Below, one piece after another: positions 28,705 through 37,530 of a DNA stretch of 64,000 bases (position 1 is the first letter of the stretch; each line of letters starts with the position of its first letter). A program made the position numbers and the translations under genes. Under the pieces are notes generated by a model. It saw only the letters and a list, made by a program, of their open reading frames with translations. It was not told the DNA's origin and did no database searches. This stretch comes from Robiginitalea sp. (GTDB taxonomy: Bacteria > Bacteroidota > Bacteroidia > Flavobacteriales > Flavobacteriaceae): contig JAHEJJ010000004.1 in NCBI GenBank assembly GCA_024638915.1, forward strand, positions 88,924 to 152,923, in the 5' to 3' direction.

Positions 28705-29397
28705 TCAGATCAATTTGAATTTTTCTCGAACCACTTTTATAACGCGTAAAACACTTGCCAATTCAACATTTAGAATTTGAGCGATTTCCTCTTCCTGAAG
28801 TCGGCCATAGGCATATAATTCAACGATTGTCCTGCATATAGTCGGAATACTATTGTACAACAATCCCAAATGGATCCGTTTTTCGTTGGCCAGGATAAAT
28901 TTATCTTTCAGACCAAAGCGATCAACGATTTGAGCGATGAGAAAATCGTCAAGATATATGGTTTCCGACCTTCTTTTTTTCTGTTTATAGGAAATATCGT
29001 CGAGTTCTTCATGCATCAATAGGTCCCCTTCCGCATCAGCTGTAAAACGTTCGTCTAATGCGTCAAGTTCATCTTTGAGAATACCTGTCGTGCTTGGATC
29101 ATTCGGAGTGTATTTCTCGTCCTGTATAAGTTGTTGTAATTTCTCAAGGGATTTTCTGTAAAGCATTTGTTTTAATTCAGCCTTACCTAGAACTTCTGTA
29201 TATTGTTGATAAACCGAGAGATATACCTCATCTAGTATTCCGTCGGCATCGTAGTAACGACGGTCAATCAGACCTTGGCTTTCTGCTGCCAACAAGCCGG
29301 AAGTAAGGTAAGCTTTTACTTCTGTGCTAAGTGGTCCCAGCCCCTTGAAAAACTTTTTGAATTCAGGGCTTTTTTGATTTTTTGTTGCTTTTTCCAT
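28705..29397 (-). CDS. Sigma-70-like / helix-turn-helix protein at the edge of the stress island
   Basis: 230 residues, not confidently assigned. The C-terminal ~45 residues (GRLQEEEIAQILNVELASVLRVIKVVR...) resemble sigma region 4 with a helix-turn-helix, and DEVYLSVYQQYTEVL at about 55-70 could be a degenerate region 2. The middle is acidic. It is best described as a divergent ECF-like factor. It is transcribed from a composite FNR-like/-7 promoter, divergent from hsp20, so it may relay the stress signal to further genes (inference). Confidence 0.45.
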   Translation of the reverse strand: MEKATKNQKSPEFKKFFKGLGPLSTEVKAYLTSGLLAAESQGLIDRRYYDADGILDEVYLSVYQQYTEVLGKAELKQMLYRKSLEKLQQLIQDEKYTPNDPSTTGILKDELDALDERFTADAEGDLLMHEELDDISYKQKKRRSETIYLDDFLIAQIVDRFGLKDKFILANEKRIHLGLLYNSIPTICRTIVELYAYGRLQEEEIAQILNVELASVLRVIKVVREKFKLI

Positions 29398-29443
29398 AGG
29401 TGTACTTTTATTTTTTTACCGGGCATACGCACTTTGCGCCTTA

Positions 29444-29487
29444 CAAAACTAAATTCCGATACATCGATTTAAAATGATAATGATCAT
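29444..29487 (-). promoter_or_regulatory. Composite promoter 1: FNR-like site and -7 box for the sigma-like gene
   Basis: ATGAT-AATG-ATCAT at 29474-29487; on the minus strand TAGTTTTG at 29451-29444 is an exact -7 box. The distance from palindrome to box is 22 bases. The sigma-like ATG is at 29397. Confidence 0.75.
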
Positions 29488-29575
29488 CCACCGCCATAAT
29501 TAGTTTGACCTTCAACTGTCACACCCCTCAGGGGATCGATAAAATGATTCTTTTTTATTGCGATTATAGACTCAA

Positions 29576-29619
29576 ATGACCATCGTCATTTCAACAGAGG
29601 TCATTGATCGTTAGATTTG
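29576..29619 (+). promoter_or_regulatory. Composite promoter 2: FNR-like site and -7 box for hsp20
   Basis: ATGAC-CATC-GTCAT at 29576-29589, extended to perfect 7-base arms AAATGAC/GTCATTT; 22 bases later TAGATTTG at 29612-29619 is an exact -7 box. The hsp20 ATG is at 29657. Confidence 0.85.
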
Positions 29620-29656
29620 CCGTCCACTGAATGTTTAACCTAAAAAGTAATGGAAT

Positions 29657-30127
29657 ATGTCATTAGTAAAATTTAAAAAGAGGAACCGACCGTTTGCCAA
29701 TCTGGTGACCTCGGATTTCTTTGACATGGAGGATTTCTTTGATAACCGTTTCTGGAATCGTGGAATGTTGAGCGATAAATTCTGGAATGGCCGAAAAGGT
29801 GAGCCGGCTTTAAATATCAAGGAAACAGAAGATCACTTTGAGATCGAACTAGCAGCACCAGGCTTTGATAAAAAAGATTTTGAAGTTACCATCGAAGATG
29901 GATATCTGAATATTTCCGCAGAAAAAACAATGGAAGAGGAGGAAAAAGAGGATGAATATACCAGAAGGGAATTCAGCTACAATGCTTTTGAACGCTCATT
30001 GTTGCTTCCGGAAAATATAATGCAAGAGAAAATTAAGGCCCGCTATAAAGAGGGTATACTTAGTTTTAAACTTTTGAAAAAAGAAGTTGAGAAAAAACAA
30101 CTGCCAAAAAAGGTTGAGATCAGTTAA
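29657..30127 (+). CDS. Hsp20/alpha-crystallin small heat-shock protein
   Basis: 156 residues. The alpha-crystallin domain spans about 49-150 (PALNIKETEDHFEIELAAPG to the C-terminus), with the conserved ARYKEGILSF motif at 128-137 and the C-terminal extension ending VEIS. It is an ATP-independent holdase that keeps unfolding proteins soluble. It has the strongest composite promoter in the island and its own terminator, so it is a single-gene unit. HspX, its counterpart in Mycobacterium tuberculosis, is a DosR target. Confidence 0.95.
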   Translation: MSLVKFKKRNRPFANLVTSDFFDMEDFFDNRFWNRGMLSDKFWNGRKGEPALNIKETEDHFEIELAAPGFDKKDFEVTIEDGYLNISAEKTMEEEEKEDEYTRREFSYNAFERSLLLPENIMQEKIKARYKEGILSFKLLKKEVEKKQLPKKVEIS

Positions 30128-30213
30128 GATTTCAGCCCAGGCATTTGATACCTTCTGCTTCTCCAATTATAGTCGTCCATGTAGTAAAATTGTCGGCAGG
30201 GGGTAATCGATGG

Positions 30214-30246
30214 AACGGCATCCTTGTGGTGCCGTTTTATTTTTTG
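30214..30246 (+). terminator. Rho-independent terminator after hsp20
   Basis: AACGGCA / TGCCGTT arms (7 bp, extendable by 2) around a short loop, followed by TTATTTTTT. Confidence 0.8.
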
Positions 30247-30265
30247 CCTTCTGGATTTCTCGCTG

Positions 30266-31033
30266 CTATTTCGAAATCCGGTCCGCGAATTCCCCCATTT
30301 TTTTTTGGGCGCTTTGGTATCCCAATTCAAATACGGCGTCAGTCTCTTTAAGAGAGAAGGTCCCGAACTTATGAATACCTTCAGGTGTGATCAGCAGATC
30401 ACAATCTTTGAATTTATCGGTCGAAGTTCTCGCTGCGCGAATTTGGTATGCCCGCTCCAGCACCTGGTAAGAATACTTCATATCCTCAATTTGGATCTTG
30501 AGAAACGGATTCACATAAACCCCTATTATATTTTCACATTCAGCTCTTAGCAGATCAACCGGAAAGTTATTGAGTGTACCGCCGTCTATGTAGTAGTCGC
30601 TGCCTATTTTAACAGGGGTAAACACTCCGGGGAAGGCAGCCGAGGCCAATATTGGCTTTATGATCTGGCCCGAAGTAAAGACCTTTAAAGAACCTTTAAG
30701 GACGTCCGTGGCGGTAATGGACATGGGTAACTCTAGCTCGCTGAAACTATCCTCGGGAAAATAGCGCTTAAAGTCTTGGTAGAATTTTGCCGTGTCCACA
30801 AAACCCGGTTTGTTCACCGCATATTTATAAATGCTGAAAAGATTAACCCCTTTTACAAATTCCAGAATTTCCTGGTAGGAATATCCTGCCGAATAGAGTG
30901 ATCCTATAATTGCGCCCGAGCTGGTACCTGCTACATGGGTAATTTGAATACCTGCTTCCTCCATGGCTTTGATCACGCCTATATGCGCAACACCTCTGAA
31001 TCCGCCTCCCGAAAGCACCAGTCCTGTAGTCAT
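30266..31033 (-). CDS. Patatin-like phospholipase
   Basis: 255-residue patatin-fold lipid hydrolase with a Ser-Asp dyad. The oxyanion loop GGGFRG is at 9-14, the nucleophile elbow GTSSG at 36-40 (Ser38), and the catalytic Asp150 in the DGG motif. No signal peptide is seen; it may act on the inner face of the membrane. It is the last gene of the YtxH/DUF1469/DUF6327/patatin operon and converges with hsp20. Its ATG overlaps the TAA of a short open frame (TAATG) discussed in the findings. Confidence 0.9.
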   Translation of the reverse strand: MTTGLVLSGGGFRGVAHIGVIKAMEEAGIQITHVAGTSSGAIIGSLYSAGYSYQEILEFVKGVNLFSIYKYAVNKPGFVDTAKFYQDFKRYFPEDSFSELELPMSITATDVLKGSLKVFTSGQIIKPILASAAFPGVFTPVKIGSDYYIDGGTLNNFPVDLLRAECENIIGVYVNPFLKIQIEDMKYSYQVLERAYQIRAARTSTDKFKDCDLLITPEGIHKFGTFSLKETDAVFELGYQSAQKKMGEFADRISK

Positions 31034-31128
31034 TAGCCCGAATTGATCAGATCAGCCATCAAAATAAACAATTTCTCGACGGTCTGAGAGGCCCTTTCAA
31101 AATCATCTTTCTTCAGTGATAAATCTAA

Positions 31129-31338
31129 TTATTTGCGTTTAAAGAGTTTACCCAGCAGCAGAGAAATCACCGCGCCCTGAAATGCGCTTTCCAGGCTTCG
31201 CACTAATTTCCTTGGAATCATAAGATTCTTAAGAGTGCTGCATTCGAGCTTCACATATTCTTTGTCGATCTGACGACGCAACTCCAGGATTTTAAGTTGT
31301 GCATTTATTTCCTCAAATGAATTGTATTGCCGGTTCAT
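31129..31338 (-). CDS. DUF6327-like small protein
   Basis: 69 residues beginning MNRQYNSFEEINAQLKILEL, the hallmark of a small flavobacterial family (DUF6327-like) found next to YtxH and holin-like proteins. A helical N-terminal half is followed by a weakly hydrophobic segment (AVISLLLGKLF) and a basic tail. Function is unknown. It overlaps the holin-like gene by 4 bases (ATGA). The frame stays open for 31 further codons after its stop. Confidence 0.7.
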   Translation of the reverse strand: MNRQYNSFEEINAQLKILELRRQIDKEYVKLECSTLKNLMIPRKLVRSLESAFQGAVISLLLGKLFKRK

Positions 31339-31685
31339 GTTTCCTCAAATATTTTTTTGGAAAAAAAACGTAAAATGACTTTGTTAATATTGCGTCCCAT
31401 GGCAAAGACTATGATGCCTATGACCAGATAGAATCCTCCCACGGCCAGAAAGCCCCATTGGTATCCTCCCAAAGAGTCCCCTATGGCCATAGCGACTCCT
31501 ATGCTCGTAAGCAGTAAGAATAGAAGACCGATACTTGTTAGCAAAAAGAATTTAATAAGGGTGGTGACCAGCACCATTGAAATCTTAAAACCCTTTAACT
31601 CAACGTATTCAAGGCTGTCATCCACATAGGCGGTCACTCTTTTATCCAATTCGGATAAATGATGCTTCATTTCTTCAAAGGCCAT
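31335..31685 (-). CDS. Holin-superfamily (DUF1469-like) membrane protein
   Basis: 116 residues from the ATG at 31685; a GTG one codon earlier is possible. An amphipathic N-terminus (MKHHLSELDKRVTAYVDDSLEYVELK) is followed by two long hydrophobic hairpin segments, the layout of the phage-holin superfamily / DUF1469. It is a cell-envelope stress protein rather than a phage gene: the neighbours are YtxH and patatin, and no phage genes are near. Confidence 0.8.
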   Translation of the reverse strand: MAFEEMKHHLSELDKRVTAYVDDSLEYVELKGFKISMVLVTTLIKFFLLTSIGLLFLLLTSIGVAMAIGDSLGGYQWGFLAVGGFYLVIGIIVFAMGRNINKVILRFFSKKIFEET

Positions 31686-31691
31686 CACCGA

Positions 31692-32021
31692 TTATTTCTG
31701 AAGTTGGGCGTTCTTTTTTTTGAGTTCTTCCAACTTTCTTTCCAAGGTAGCGATAATATCATCTGCCTTATAGCTCATATTGGAAATTGTGTCTTCAAGT
31801 TTTTGCTCAAATGCCATTTTTTTCTCTTCTGCCGTTTTGGTCAGCTCTTCTTTTGCATGTGATATACGATCGCTTAAGTCATGCGATACGTCTGAAGCCT
31901 TTTCCTTGATCTTTTTGCGCGTCTTTTTACCTTCATCAGGTGCATAGAGAATCCCTATTCCGGCTCCTATAGCCGCTCCTGTTAACAACGCTAATAATAT
32001 TCCTCCTGAATTGTCTGACAT
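31692..32021 (-). CDS. YtxH-domain protein
   Basis: 109 residues. An N-terminal hydrophobic segment (GGILLALLTGAAIGAGIGILYAP) with the YtxH signature YAPDEGKKTRKKI is followed by a long charged coiled coil. YtxH proteins are general-stress proteins of unknown biochemical role, probably membrane-anchored. It is the first gene of the four-gene operon ending in the patatin gene and is preceded by an FNR-like site. Confidence 0.88.
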   Translation of the reverse strand: MSDNSGGILLALLTGAAIGAGIGILYAPDEGKKTRKKIKEKASDVSHDLSDRISHAKEELTKTAEEKKMAFEQKLEDTISNMSYKADDIIATLERKLEELKKKNAQLQK

Positions 32022-32055
32022 GATACTAGATTTTTAGTTATTATTAAATTTTCCA

Positions 32056-32098
32056 CCAAGTTAAGGATTAATATCAACCACCAAATGACCACGGTCAA
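32056..32098 (-). promoter_or_regulatory. Composite promoter 3: FNR-like site and -7-like box for the YtxH operon
   Basis: ATGAC-CACG-GTCAA at 32085-32098; minus-strand TAACTTGG at 32063-32056 is one mismatch from TAnnTTTG. The distance is 21 bases, one less than in the other copies. The YtxH ATG is at 32021. Confidence 0.65.
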
Positions 32099-32283
32099 TT
32101 GAAGACCTGTTTTTGAAATAATTAATTCTGCCCATCAATATACACAGGATTATTATCTCTTTGGCCAATTCGTTCTGCTTTAGGACAATCATAAAAATCG
32201 TAAAATAACTATGGTACACTCCGTTAAAACCGGGAAATCAGTCATACAAACAAGTTGGGATGCACAGGTGGTTCAAAGTTACA

Positions 32284-33474
32284 TCAGTTATTTCGGGACT
32301 GAAGATAAGCCTGACGTGCTATTTCAATTTCCTCATCGGTAGGAACAACAAGGATTTTAACCGGTGAGCCGCCTTGTTCAATAGAACGTATCTCGTTCGA
32401 ATCGGTATTGTTCTTATCAGGACTGAGCCTGATGCCTAAAAACTCCATATCCTTACATATCAACGCACGTAACGCACTTGAATTTTCACCGATCCCCGCA
32501 GTAAAGATCAGTATATCAAGCCCATTCAGCGCCGCCGTGTAAGCTCCTATATATTTTTTTATTCGATAGGCATTCATCTCGAGGGCCAGCTGGCTTTTTG
32601 GGTCACCATGCTTTGCCGCTGCTTCAATCTCACGTAAATCGGAAAAACCGGTTAGACCCAGCATGCCGCTTTCTTTGTCGAGGAGGGTTTGTATATCATT
32701 CAATTCATAACCTAGCTCCCTGTGCAGATAAAAAATTATAGCATGGTCTATGTCTCCGCTCCTGGTTCCCATGATCAGTCCGTTTGAAGGAGCAAAACCC
32801 AAGCTGTGATCGATGCTTTTTCCATTTTTTATTGCTGTTATACTACAACCGTTCCCGAGATGCAAACTTATAATTTTATCGGCCGGCGCGCCGGCATATT
32901 CTATAGCCTTTTTTGAGACATAAGCATGACTTGTGCCATGAAATCCATAGGCCCGGATACCGTGATCCCGATAAAGTGATTCGGGTATGGCATATCGATG
33001 AGAAATCTTGGGCATGGTTTGGTGAAAAGCGGTATCGAAAACCGCAATCTGCAGGCTTTCAGGAAAGAGTTTCTCTGCAATCTCTATACCGACCAGGTTG
33101 TGTGGATTGTGCAGTGGTGCCATCGGAATATATTTCCGTATTTGCTTTTTAACAGACTCATCGACCACCACAGTACCGGAAAATTCACCGCCGCCATGAA
33201 CCACTCTGTGACCCACTACTTCGATCTCCCCTACCCCATTTATGGGAGCGGTCTCAGGGTCTAACAAAATCCCAACTATACGCTGTAAGCCTTCCTCATG
33301 AGTGGAGATCGGAATTTGGCTGGATAATTTATCCTTGCCATAATTATAGGCTATGGTCGAATCCTGACTGCCGATCCGGTCTACCATTCCGCGGCATATC
33401 ACCTCTTCCTCAGGCATTTTAATGAGTTGAAACTTAATGGAGGAACTGCCAGAATTAAGGATTAGTATGTTCAT
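32284..33474 (-). CDS. ackA: Acetate kinase
   Basis: 396 residues from the ATG at 33474. It makes ATP and acetate from acetyl phosphate, giving substrate-level ATP when respiration is limited. ILNSGSSSIKF opens the first ASKHA domain, HRVVHGG and HGTSHAYVSKKA are the catalytic-centre segments, and NGLIMGTRSGDIDHA is the family signature. It follows pta by 32 bases. With the universal stress genes upstream it fits a low-oxygen energy role. Confidence 0.97.
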   Translation of the reverse strand: MNILILNSGSSSIKFQLIKMPEEEVICRGMVDRIGSQDSTIAYNYGKDKLSSQIPISTHEEGLQRIVGILLDPETAPINGVGEIEVVGHRVVHGGGEFSGTVVVDESVKKQIRKYIPMAPLHNPHNLVGIEIAEKLFPESLQIAVFDTAFHQTMPKISHRYAIPESLYRDHGIRAYGFHGTSHAYVSKKAIEYAGAPADKIISLHLGNGCSITAIKNGKSIDHSLGFAPSNGLIMGTRSGDIDHAIIFYLHRELGYELNDIQTLLDKESGMLGLTGFSDLREIEAAAKHGDPKSQLALEMNAYRIKKYIGAYTAALNGLDILIFTAGIGENSSALRALICKDMEFLGIRLSPDKNNTDSNEIRSIEQGGSPVKILVVPTDEEIEIARQAYLQSRNN

Positions 33475-33506
33475 ATGAATACACAAATTCAAGGCTAAAG
33501 GTTGCG

Positions 33507-35618
33507 TTATGACCCCGGGGTCCAATGCAAGCCCTGTGCCTGTATGGCCGTGATTACTACTGTGTTGAAAATATCGTCTACCGTGCTGCCACGACTCAGG
33601 TCATTAACAGGTTTGTTGAGCCCCTGAATTATCGGTCCGATAGCCAGGGCACCGGTTTCCCTCTGCACCGCCTTATAGGTATTGTTCCCCGTATTCAGAT
33701 CGGGAAAAATAAATACAGTCGCCTGACCCGCGACTTCAGATTCCGGCATTTTTTTCTTCGCTACTCCCATATCCACAGCGGCATCGTATTGGATAGGGCC
33801 CTCCACTTTGAGCGCCGGATTTTTAAGCTTAACGATCGCCGTAGCCTCTCTGACCTTTTCCACATCCTGCCCTTTGCCGGAGGTACCTGAGGAATAAGAT
33901 AACATAGCAATTTTTGGTTCTATTCCAAATGACTCGCTGGTACTGGCAGAGGTAATCGCGATTTCCGCTAGTTCTTCGGCATTCGGGTTGGGATTAATGG
34001 CACAATCACCATAAACGGTAACCCGGTCTTCCAGACACATGAAGAATACGGAAGATACGATAGACACCTGCGACTGTGTTTTTATAAACTGGAGCGCCGG
34101 CCGTATAGTATGCTGGGTTGTATGTACCGCACCCGAGACCATACCATCTGCATGGCCTTTGTATACCATCATGGTGCCGAAATAAGAAATATCGGTCATC
34201 AGGTCACGGGCCATTGTCGGGTTAACGTTTTTATGCTTCCTGAGCTCGTAGAGCGTTTCCGCATAATCCTCGAAATACTCAGAATGCTGCGGGTCTATAA
34301 TATCGATCTTCTCCAGATCCAAAGCCAGGTCCAACTGGTCGATCTTTGCTTTAATGACAAATGGATCTCCAAGAAGGACAATTTCCACAACATCACTATC
34401 AACAAGCTCCTTTACCGCTTTTAGTATCCTGTCATCAGTGCCTTCCGGCAGAACAATTTTCTTTTTTTCGGACCTGGCCCGTTGTAATAAATTGAACTGA
34501 AACATTCTGGGGGTAATCCCCTTGCCCTGGAAGGTGATCAGTTTTTCCGCCAGCGCATTGACCGGGATAAAGGTCTCAAAATCCTGGATTGATGTGGTGA
34601 TCTTTCGCTTATTTTCAGCATAGATCTTGGGTTTAATGGCTCCAACCTTATTAGCCGTTGAATATGTACCATCCTTTACAGATACAATGGGAACAATTTC
34701 CGAGAGCCCCTCAATAAGCTTTAAAATAGATTCTTCCGGGCGTAATCCTCCGGTCAGCACTATTCCGGATGCTGTTGGGTAATTAGCAGAAAGATTTGCC
34801 TGGAGAGCCCCCAGAATGATATCTGCACGATCGCCGGGAGTAATCACCAGACTGCTTTCCATGAAATGGGTGAGATAGTTACGCAATTGCATTGCGCCAA
34901 CACTGATATTGCTCAACTGATTGTTCAAATGCTCTGAACCAAAAAGCACCTCAGCCTGCAATCCATCAACAATTTCTTTCATGGTCGGACTCCCCAGTAT
35001 CGGGTTTCGCGGGATGGCTCCAATCAGTACGTTTTTTGGAAGGGCTTTGATCAGACTTTCGATGACCAGGCCGACATTTTCGGGTCGTACTTTGTTGGCG
35101 ATGACCATTAGGACCTCAACACCCTTGTCCTTAAAGGAATCATAAGCCAGCAACTGATCATTTACAAATTCTTCCATCGTTTTGCCCTTGCCACTGGTCA
35201 ATATAATAGTAGGAATACCCAGGTTTTTGGCCATCAGAACATTGATATCCCACTCGATAATACCACCTTCCCCGGTGAAATCGGTCCCTTCCACCAAAAG
35301 GAAATCAAAACGGTCTTCTATAGCCTTGTATCTGGCAATAATCTTATCGAGCACTTCGTCCTCTCTGTCCTGATTCAATTTCTGAATCACTTCATTTCTG
35401 GTACAGGCATAAGCTTCCTGATAGGTGATATTAAGATCAAAATAGCTGATCATAGTATGGATATGGTTATCCATCTCATCGGCCTTGTAGTCATCAATGA
35501 TCGGCCTGAAATACCCTACTTTTGCTGCCTTACCAAGAAGAAGATGCATGAGGCCCAGCGAAAGAATGGATTTACCACTATTGGGTGCTGTTGTCGCGAT
35601 ATAAACCGCCTTGCTCAT
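33507..35618 (-). CDS. pta: Phosphate acetyltransferase (long form)
   Basis: 703 residues from the ATG at 35618. Domain order: N-terminal P-loop (APNSGKS at 11-17) of the CobQ/BioD-like type, a middle DRTGG domain, and a C-terminal catalytic PTA_PTB domain (from about residue 375, with KIVLPEGTDDRILKA). It converts acetyl-CoA and phosphate into acetyl phosphate for AckA. It lies 136 bases after the third universal stress gene and also has its own -7 box, so it may be expressed both with and without the USP genes. Confidence 0.96.
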   Translation of the reverse strand: MSKAVYIATTAPNSGKSILSLGLMHLLLGKAAKVGYFRPIIDDYKADEMDNHIHTMISYFDLNITYQEAYACTRNEVIQKLNQDREDEVLDKIIARYKAIEDRFDFLLVEGTDFTGEGGIIEWDINVLMAKNLGIPTIILTSGKGKTMEEFVNDQLLAYDSFKDKGVEVLMVIANKVRPENVGLVIESLIKALPKNVLIGAIPRNPILGSPTMKEIVDGLQAEVLFGSEHLNNQLSNISVGAMQLRNYLTHFMESSLVITPGDRADIILGALQANLSANYPTASGIVLTGGLRPEESILKLIEGLSEIVPIVSVKDGTYSTANKVGAIKPKIYAENKRKITTSIQDFETFIPVNALAEKLITFQGKGITPRMFQFNLLQRARSEKKKIVLPEGTDDRILKAVKELVDSDVVEIVLLGDPFVIKAKIDQLDLALDLEKIDIIDPQHSEYFEDYAETLYELRKHKNVNPTMARDLMTDISYFGTMMVYKGHADGMVSGAVHTTQHTIRPALQFIKTQSQVSIVSSVFFMCLEDRVTVYGDCAINPNPNAEELAEIAITSASTSESFGIEPKIAMLSYSSGTSGKGQDVEKVREATAIVKLKNPALKVEGPIQYDAAVDMGVAKKKMPESEVAGQATVFIFPDLNTGNNTYKAVQRETGALAIGPIIQGLNKPVNDLSRGSTVDDIFNTVVITAIQAQGLHWTPGS

Positions 35619-35639
35619 ATGAGGTATGATTTTGAAGTG

Positions 35640-35647
35640 CAAATTTA
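35640..35647 (-). promoter_or_regulatory. -7 element of pta-ackA
   Basis: The minus strand reads TAAATTTG, an exact TAnnTTTG, 21 bases before the pta ATG. No FNR-like palindrome lies at the composite distance, so this may be a constitutive promoter. Confidence 0.5.
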
Positions 35648-35754
35648 GGACATCTGAGGCCTAAATTCTCCTTTCAGGAAATAATTATCTGTAAATATTT
35701 GGGCATTAAATTTTAAGCATCAGCGCTCTTGCACTATCAGACTCTTACCATGGC

Positions 35755-36606
35755 TCAACTATTATTCGCTTCAGGGAGTACCAAGAATGGAACATGGGTG
35801 TTGAACGCGACTTTTTTTATGACTGGTTCGCGGAGTAATCGCCTGAAAAAGCCGTGCTGACTATTGATCATTGTTAATAAATCGGCCTTATGCTCCTCAG
35901 CCCATTCATTGATCCTAAAAGACACCATCGGGTGATATTCGAGCATTTCAAAGCTATGGGAAGTCTCTTTTAGGAGTCTGTTCAATAGTTTTCGTATCTC
36001 CTTGTTTTCCCTCGAAAAGGTTTCTTCGGCTGGCATATGAATCACCCTGATAGTGGCATCCCACATGGAAGCAATGCTGATCATCGGTTCGAGTTCAACC
36101 TTCTGGTAAAGGTGCTTGTAGTCTGTGGCAAATGCGATCTGCGAAGGTGAGGTGAAATCAAAAGAACCCGGGATGGCTAAAAGAGGGCAAAAATTGATGT
36201 TTTTGAGTACACTAACCGTATTGCTGCCCATAAATATCTCCTTTAACCCGGTTGCTCCCTGGGTGCCCATACAAAGAAAATCGATATCCCTGTCGATAAT
36301 ATTACGCCCAACAGCATTGAGCAGGGAATCGGATTCCAGTATGGCTTCGAAACAATGATCTGCTACTTTATTGATGTTTTTTAAATGTCCTACGACTTTT
36401 TGAAGTTTTTGCTCTGCCTCATCCTGGGTGATTTGATGCCATCGTGTATCCCTTTCCTTATTGATAGTGCTCACCAGACCAGAGGGTGCAGCTTGATGCG
36501 CATGAAGTATGGAAAAGGAACAGGGTATTCTCTCAAAAAAATAAATTGAATACTGAATAGCATGCCATGAATTCTCTGAAAAATCTGTAGGTAGTAAAAC
36601 ACGCAT
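35755..36606 (-). CDS. Universal stress protein, tandem-domain (third of the operon)
   Basis: 283 residues, two UspA domains in tandem. Domain 1 (about 1-147) has the ATP-binding motif G-x2-G-x9-G-S at 114-128; domain 2 (about 150-283) is shorter and lacks that motif. It is cytosolic. It follows the second USP gene by 24 bases. Partner and target are unknown; in other bacteria such proteins bind ATP and support survival during growth arrest. Confidence 0.92.
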   Translation of the reverse strand: MRVLLPTDFSENSWHAIQYSIYFFERIPCSFSILHAHQAAPSGLVSTINKERDTRWHQITQDEAEQKLQKVVGHLKNINKVADHCFEAILESDSLLNAVGRNIIDRDIDFLCMGTQGATGLKEIFMGSNTVSVLKNINFCPLLAIPGSFDFTSPSQIAFATDYKHLYQKVELEPMISIASMWDATIRVIHMPAEETFSRENKEIRKLLNRLLKETSHSFEMLEYHPMVSFRINEWAEEHKADLLTMINSQHGFFRRLLREPVIKKVAFNTHVPFLVLPEANNS

Positions 36607-36630
36607 CGGGTCTAATTTTTAGATTCAAGT

Positions 36631-37482
36631 TCAACAATCTTTTTGGGGCAATACCAGAAACGGAACATCGCTGTGAATCGCCATTTTTTTAACCACCGGT
36701 TCGCGGATGAGGCGTTCCAGAAATGTATGAGTGTAATGGATAAGCACGATTAAATCTGCTTTCTCTTCTTTAACGGCCGCAGCGATGGAGGCGTTAACAC
36801 TCTGTTTCATTTCAACGTTTTTAAAACAGGTGTCTACCCCTTTTAAAGCCTGTGTAAGTCTTTCCTTGTTTCTTTTCTGATCAGCTCCGAGGGAGGCTTC
36901 CTGAGTGACCTGCATTACCGTAAGCTTGCTTTTCCAGGCCACGGCCATTTCATTTAATAAGCTAATCTGGCATTCGCGAATTCTACGGCTAAAGTCTGTA
37001 GGAAATATAATCCGGTCAAGATCTTTAAAATCCTGCGCTTCAGGAACAGCCAGAATCGGGCAATCGATGATCTTTTTGATCACTTTAATGGTATTGCTCC
37101 CCATAAATACATCAATCGCGCCTGTTGCCCCTTTCTGTCCCATGACAATGAGATCAATATCTTCATTATTAAGCATATGAGATAAGGCATCGACTACATT
37201 ACCCTTTACGGATCTCATTTCGAAACGATGTTTTTCCACCTGATGATGTTTCTTAAGATAAGAGTCTACCTCATCTAACTGCATGGTGGAATCAGCAGAT
37301 AGCGATTCGTAGATAATCGCTAGTCTTTCTTTATTCCTATCACCCAGCATACTGCCAAAAGCAGGCTCGTAACAGTGCACGATATAAAACAAAACATCTG
37401 AATCCTGATAGAGCTTTAGGACGGTGAACAAAGCATTCCAGGCACTTTTTGAAAAATCTGTAAGGATAGCTACTTTCTTCAT
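36631..37482 (-). CDS. Universal stress protein, tandem-domain (second of the operon)
   Basis: 283 residues with two UspA domains. The ATP-binding motif of domain 1 (GQKGATG...MGS) is at 115-129; domain 2 lacks it. The three USPs of this operon are diverged paralogues with the same layout, and all end in a similar segment (REPVVKKMAIHSDVPFLVLP in this one). It follows the first USP gene by 48 bases. Confidence 0.92.
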   Translation of the reverse strand: MKKVAILTDFSKSAWNALFTVLKLYQDSDVLFYIVHCYEPAFGSMLGDRNKERLAIIYESLSADSTMQLDEVDSYLKKHHQVEKHRFEMRSVKGNVVDALSHMLNNEDIDLIVMGQKGATGAIDVFMGSNTIKVIKKIIDCPILAVPEAQDFKDLDRIIFPTDFSRRIRECQISLLNEMAVAWKSKLTVMQVTQEASLGADQKRNKERLTQALKGVDTCFKNVEMKQSVNASIAAAVKEEKADLIVLIHYTHTFLERLIREPVVKKMAIHSDVPFLVLPQKDC

Positions 37483-37530
37483 AATAAACCCTTATTCATT
37501 AAAATGGCGCACTACATGACATGACCCTTA

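Noticed and set aside
31335..31685. Phage origin for the holin-like protein
   Set aside because: No lysis, capsid or integrase gene is near; the YtxH/patatin context is that of a stress operon.
32211..32342. 43-codon frame starting at 32211 on the plus strand
   Set aside because: Its 3' half is antisense to the end of ackA, and it has no promoter or family likeness.
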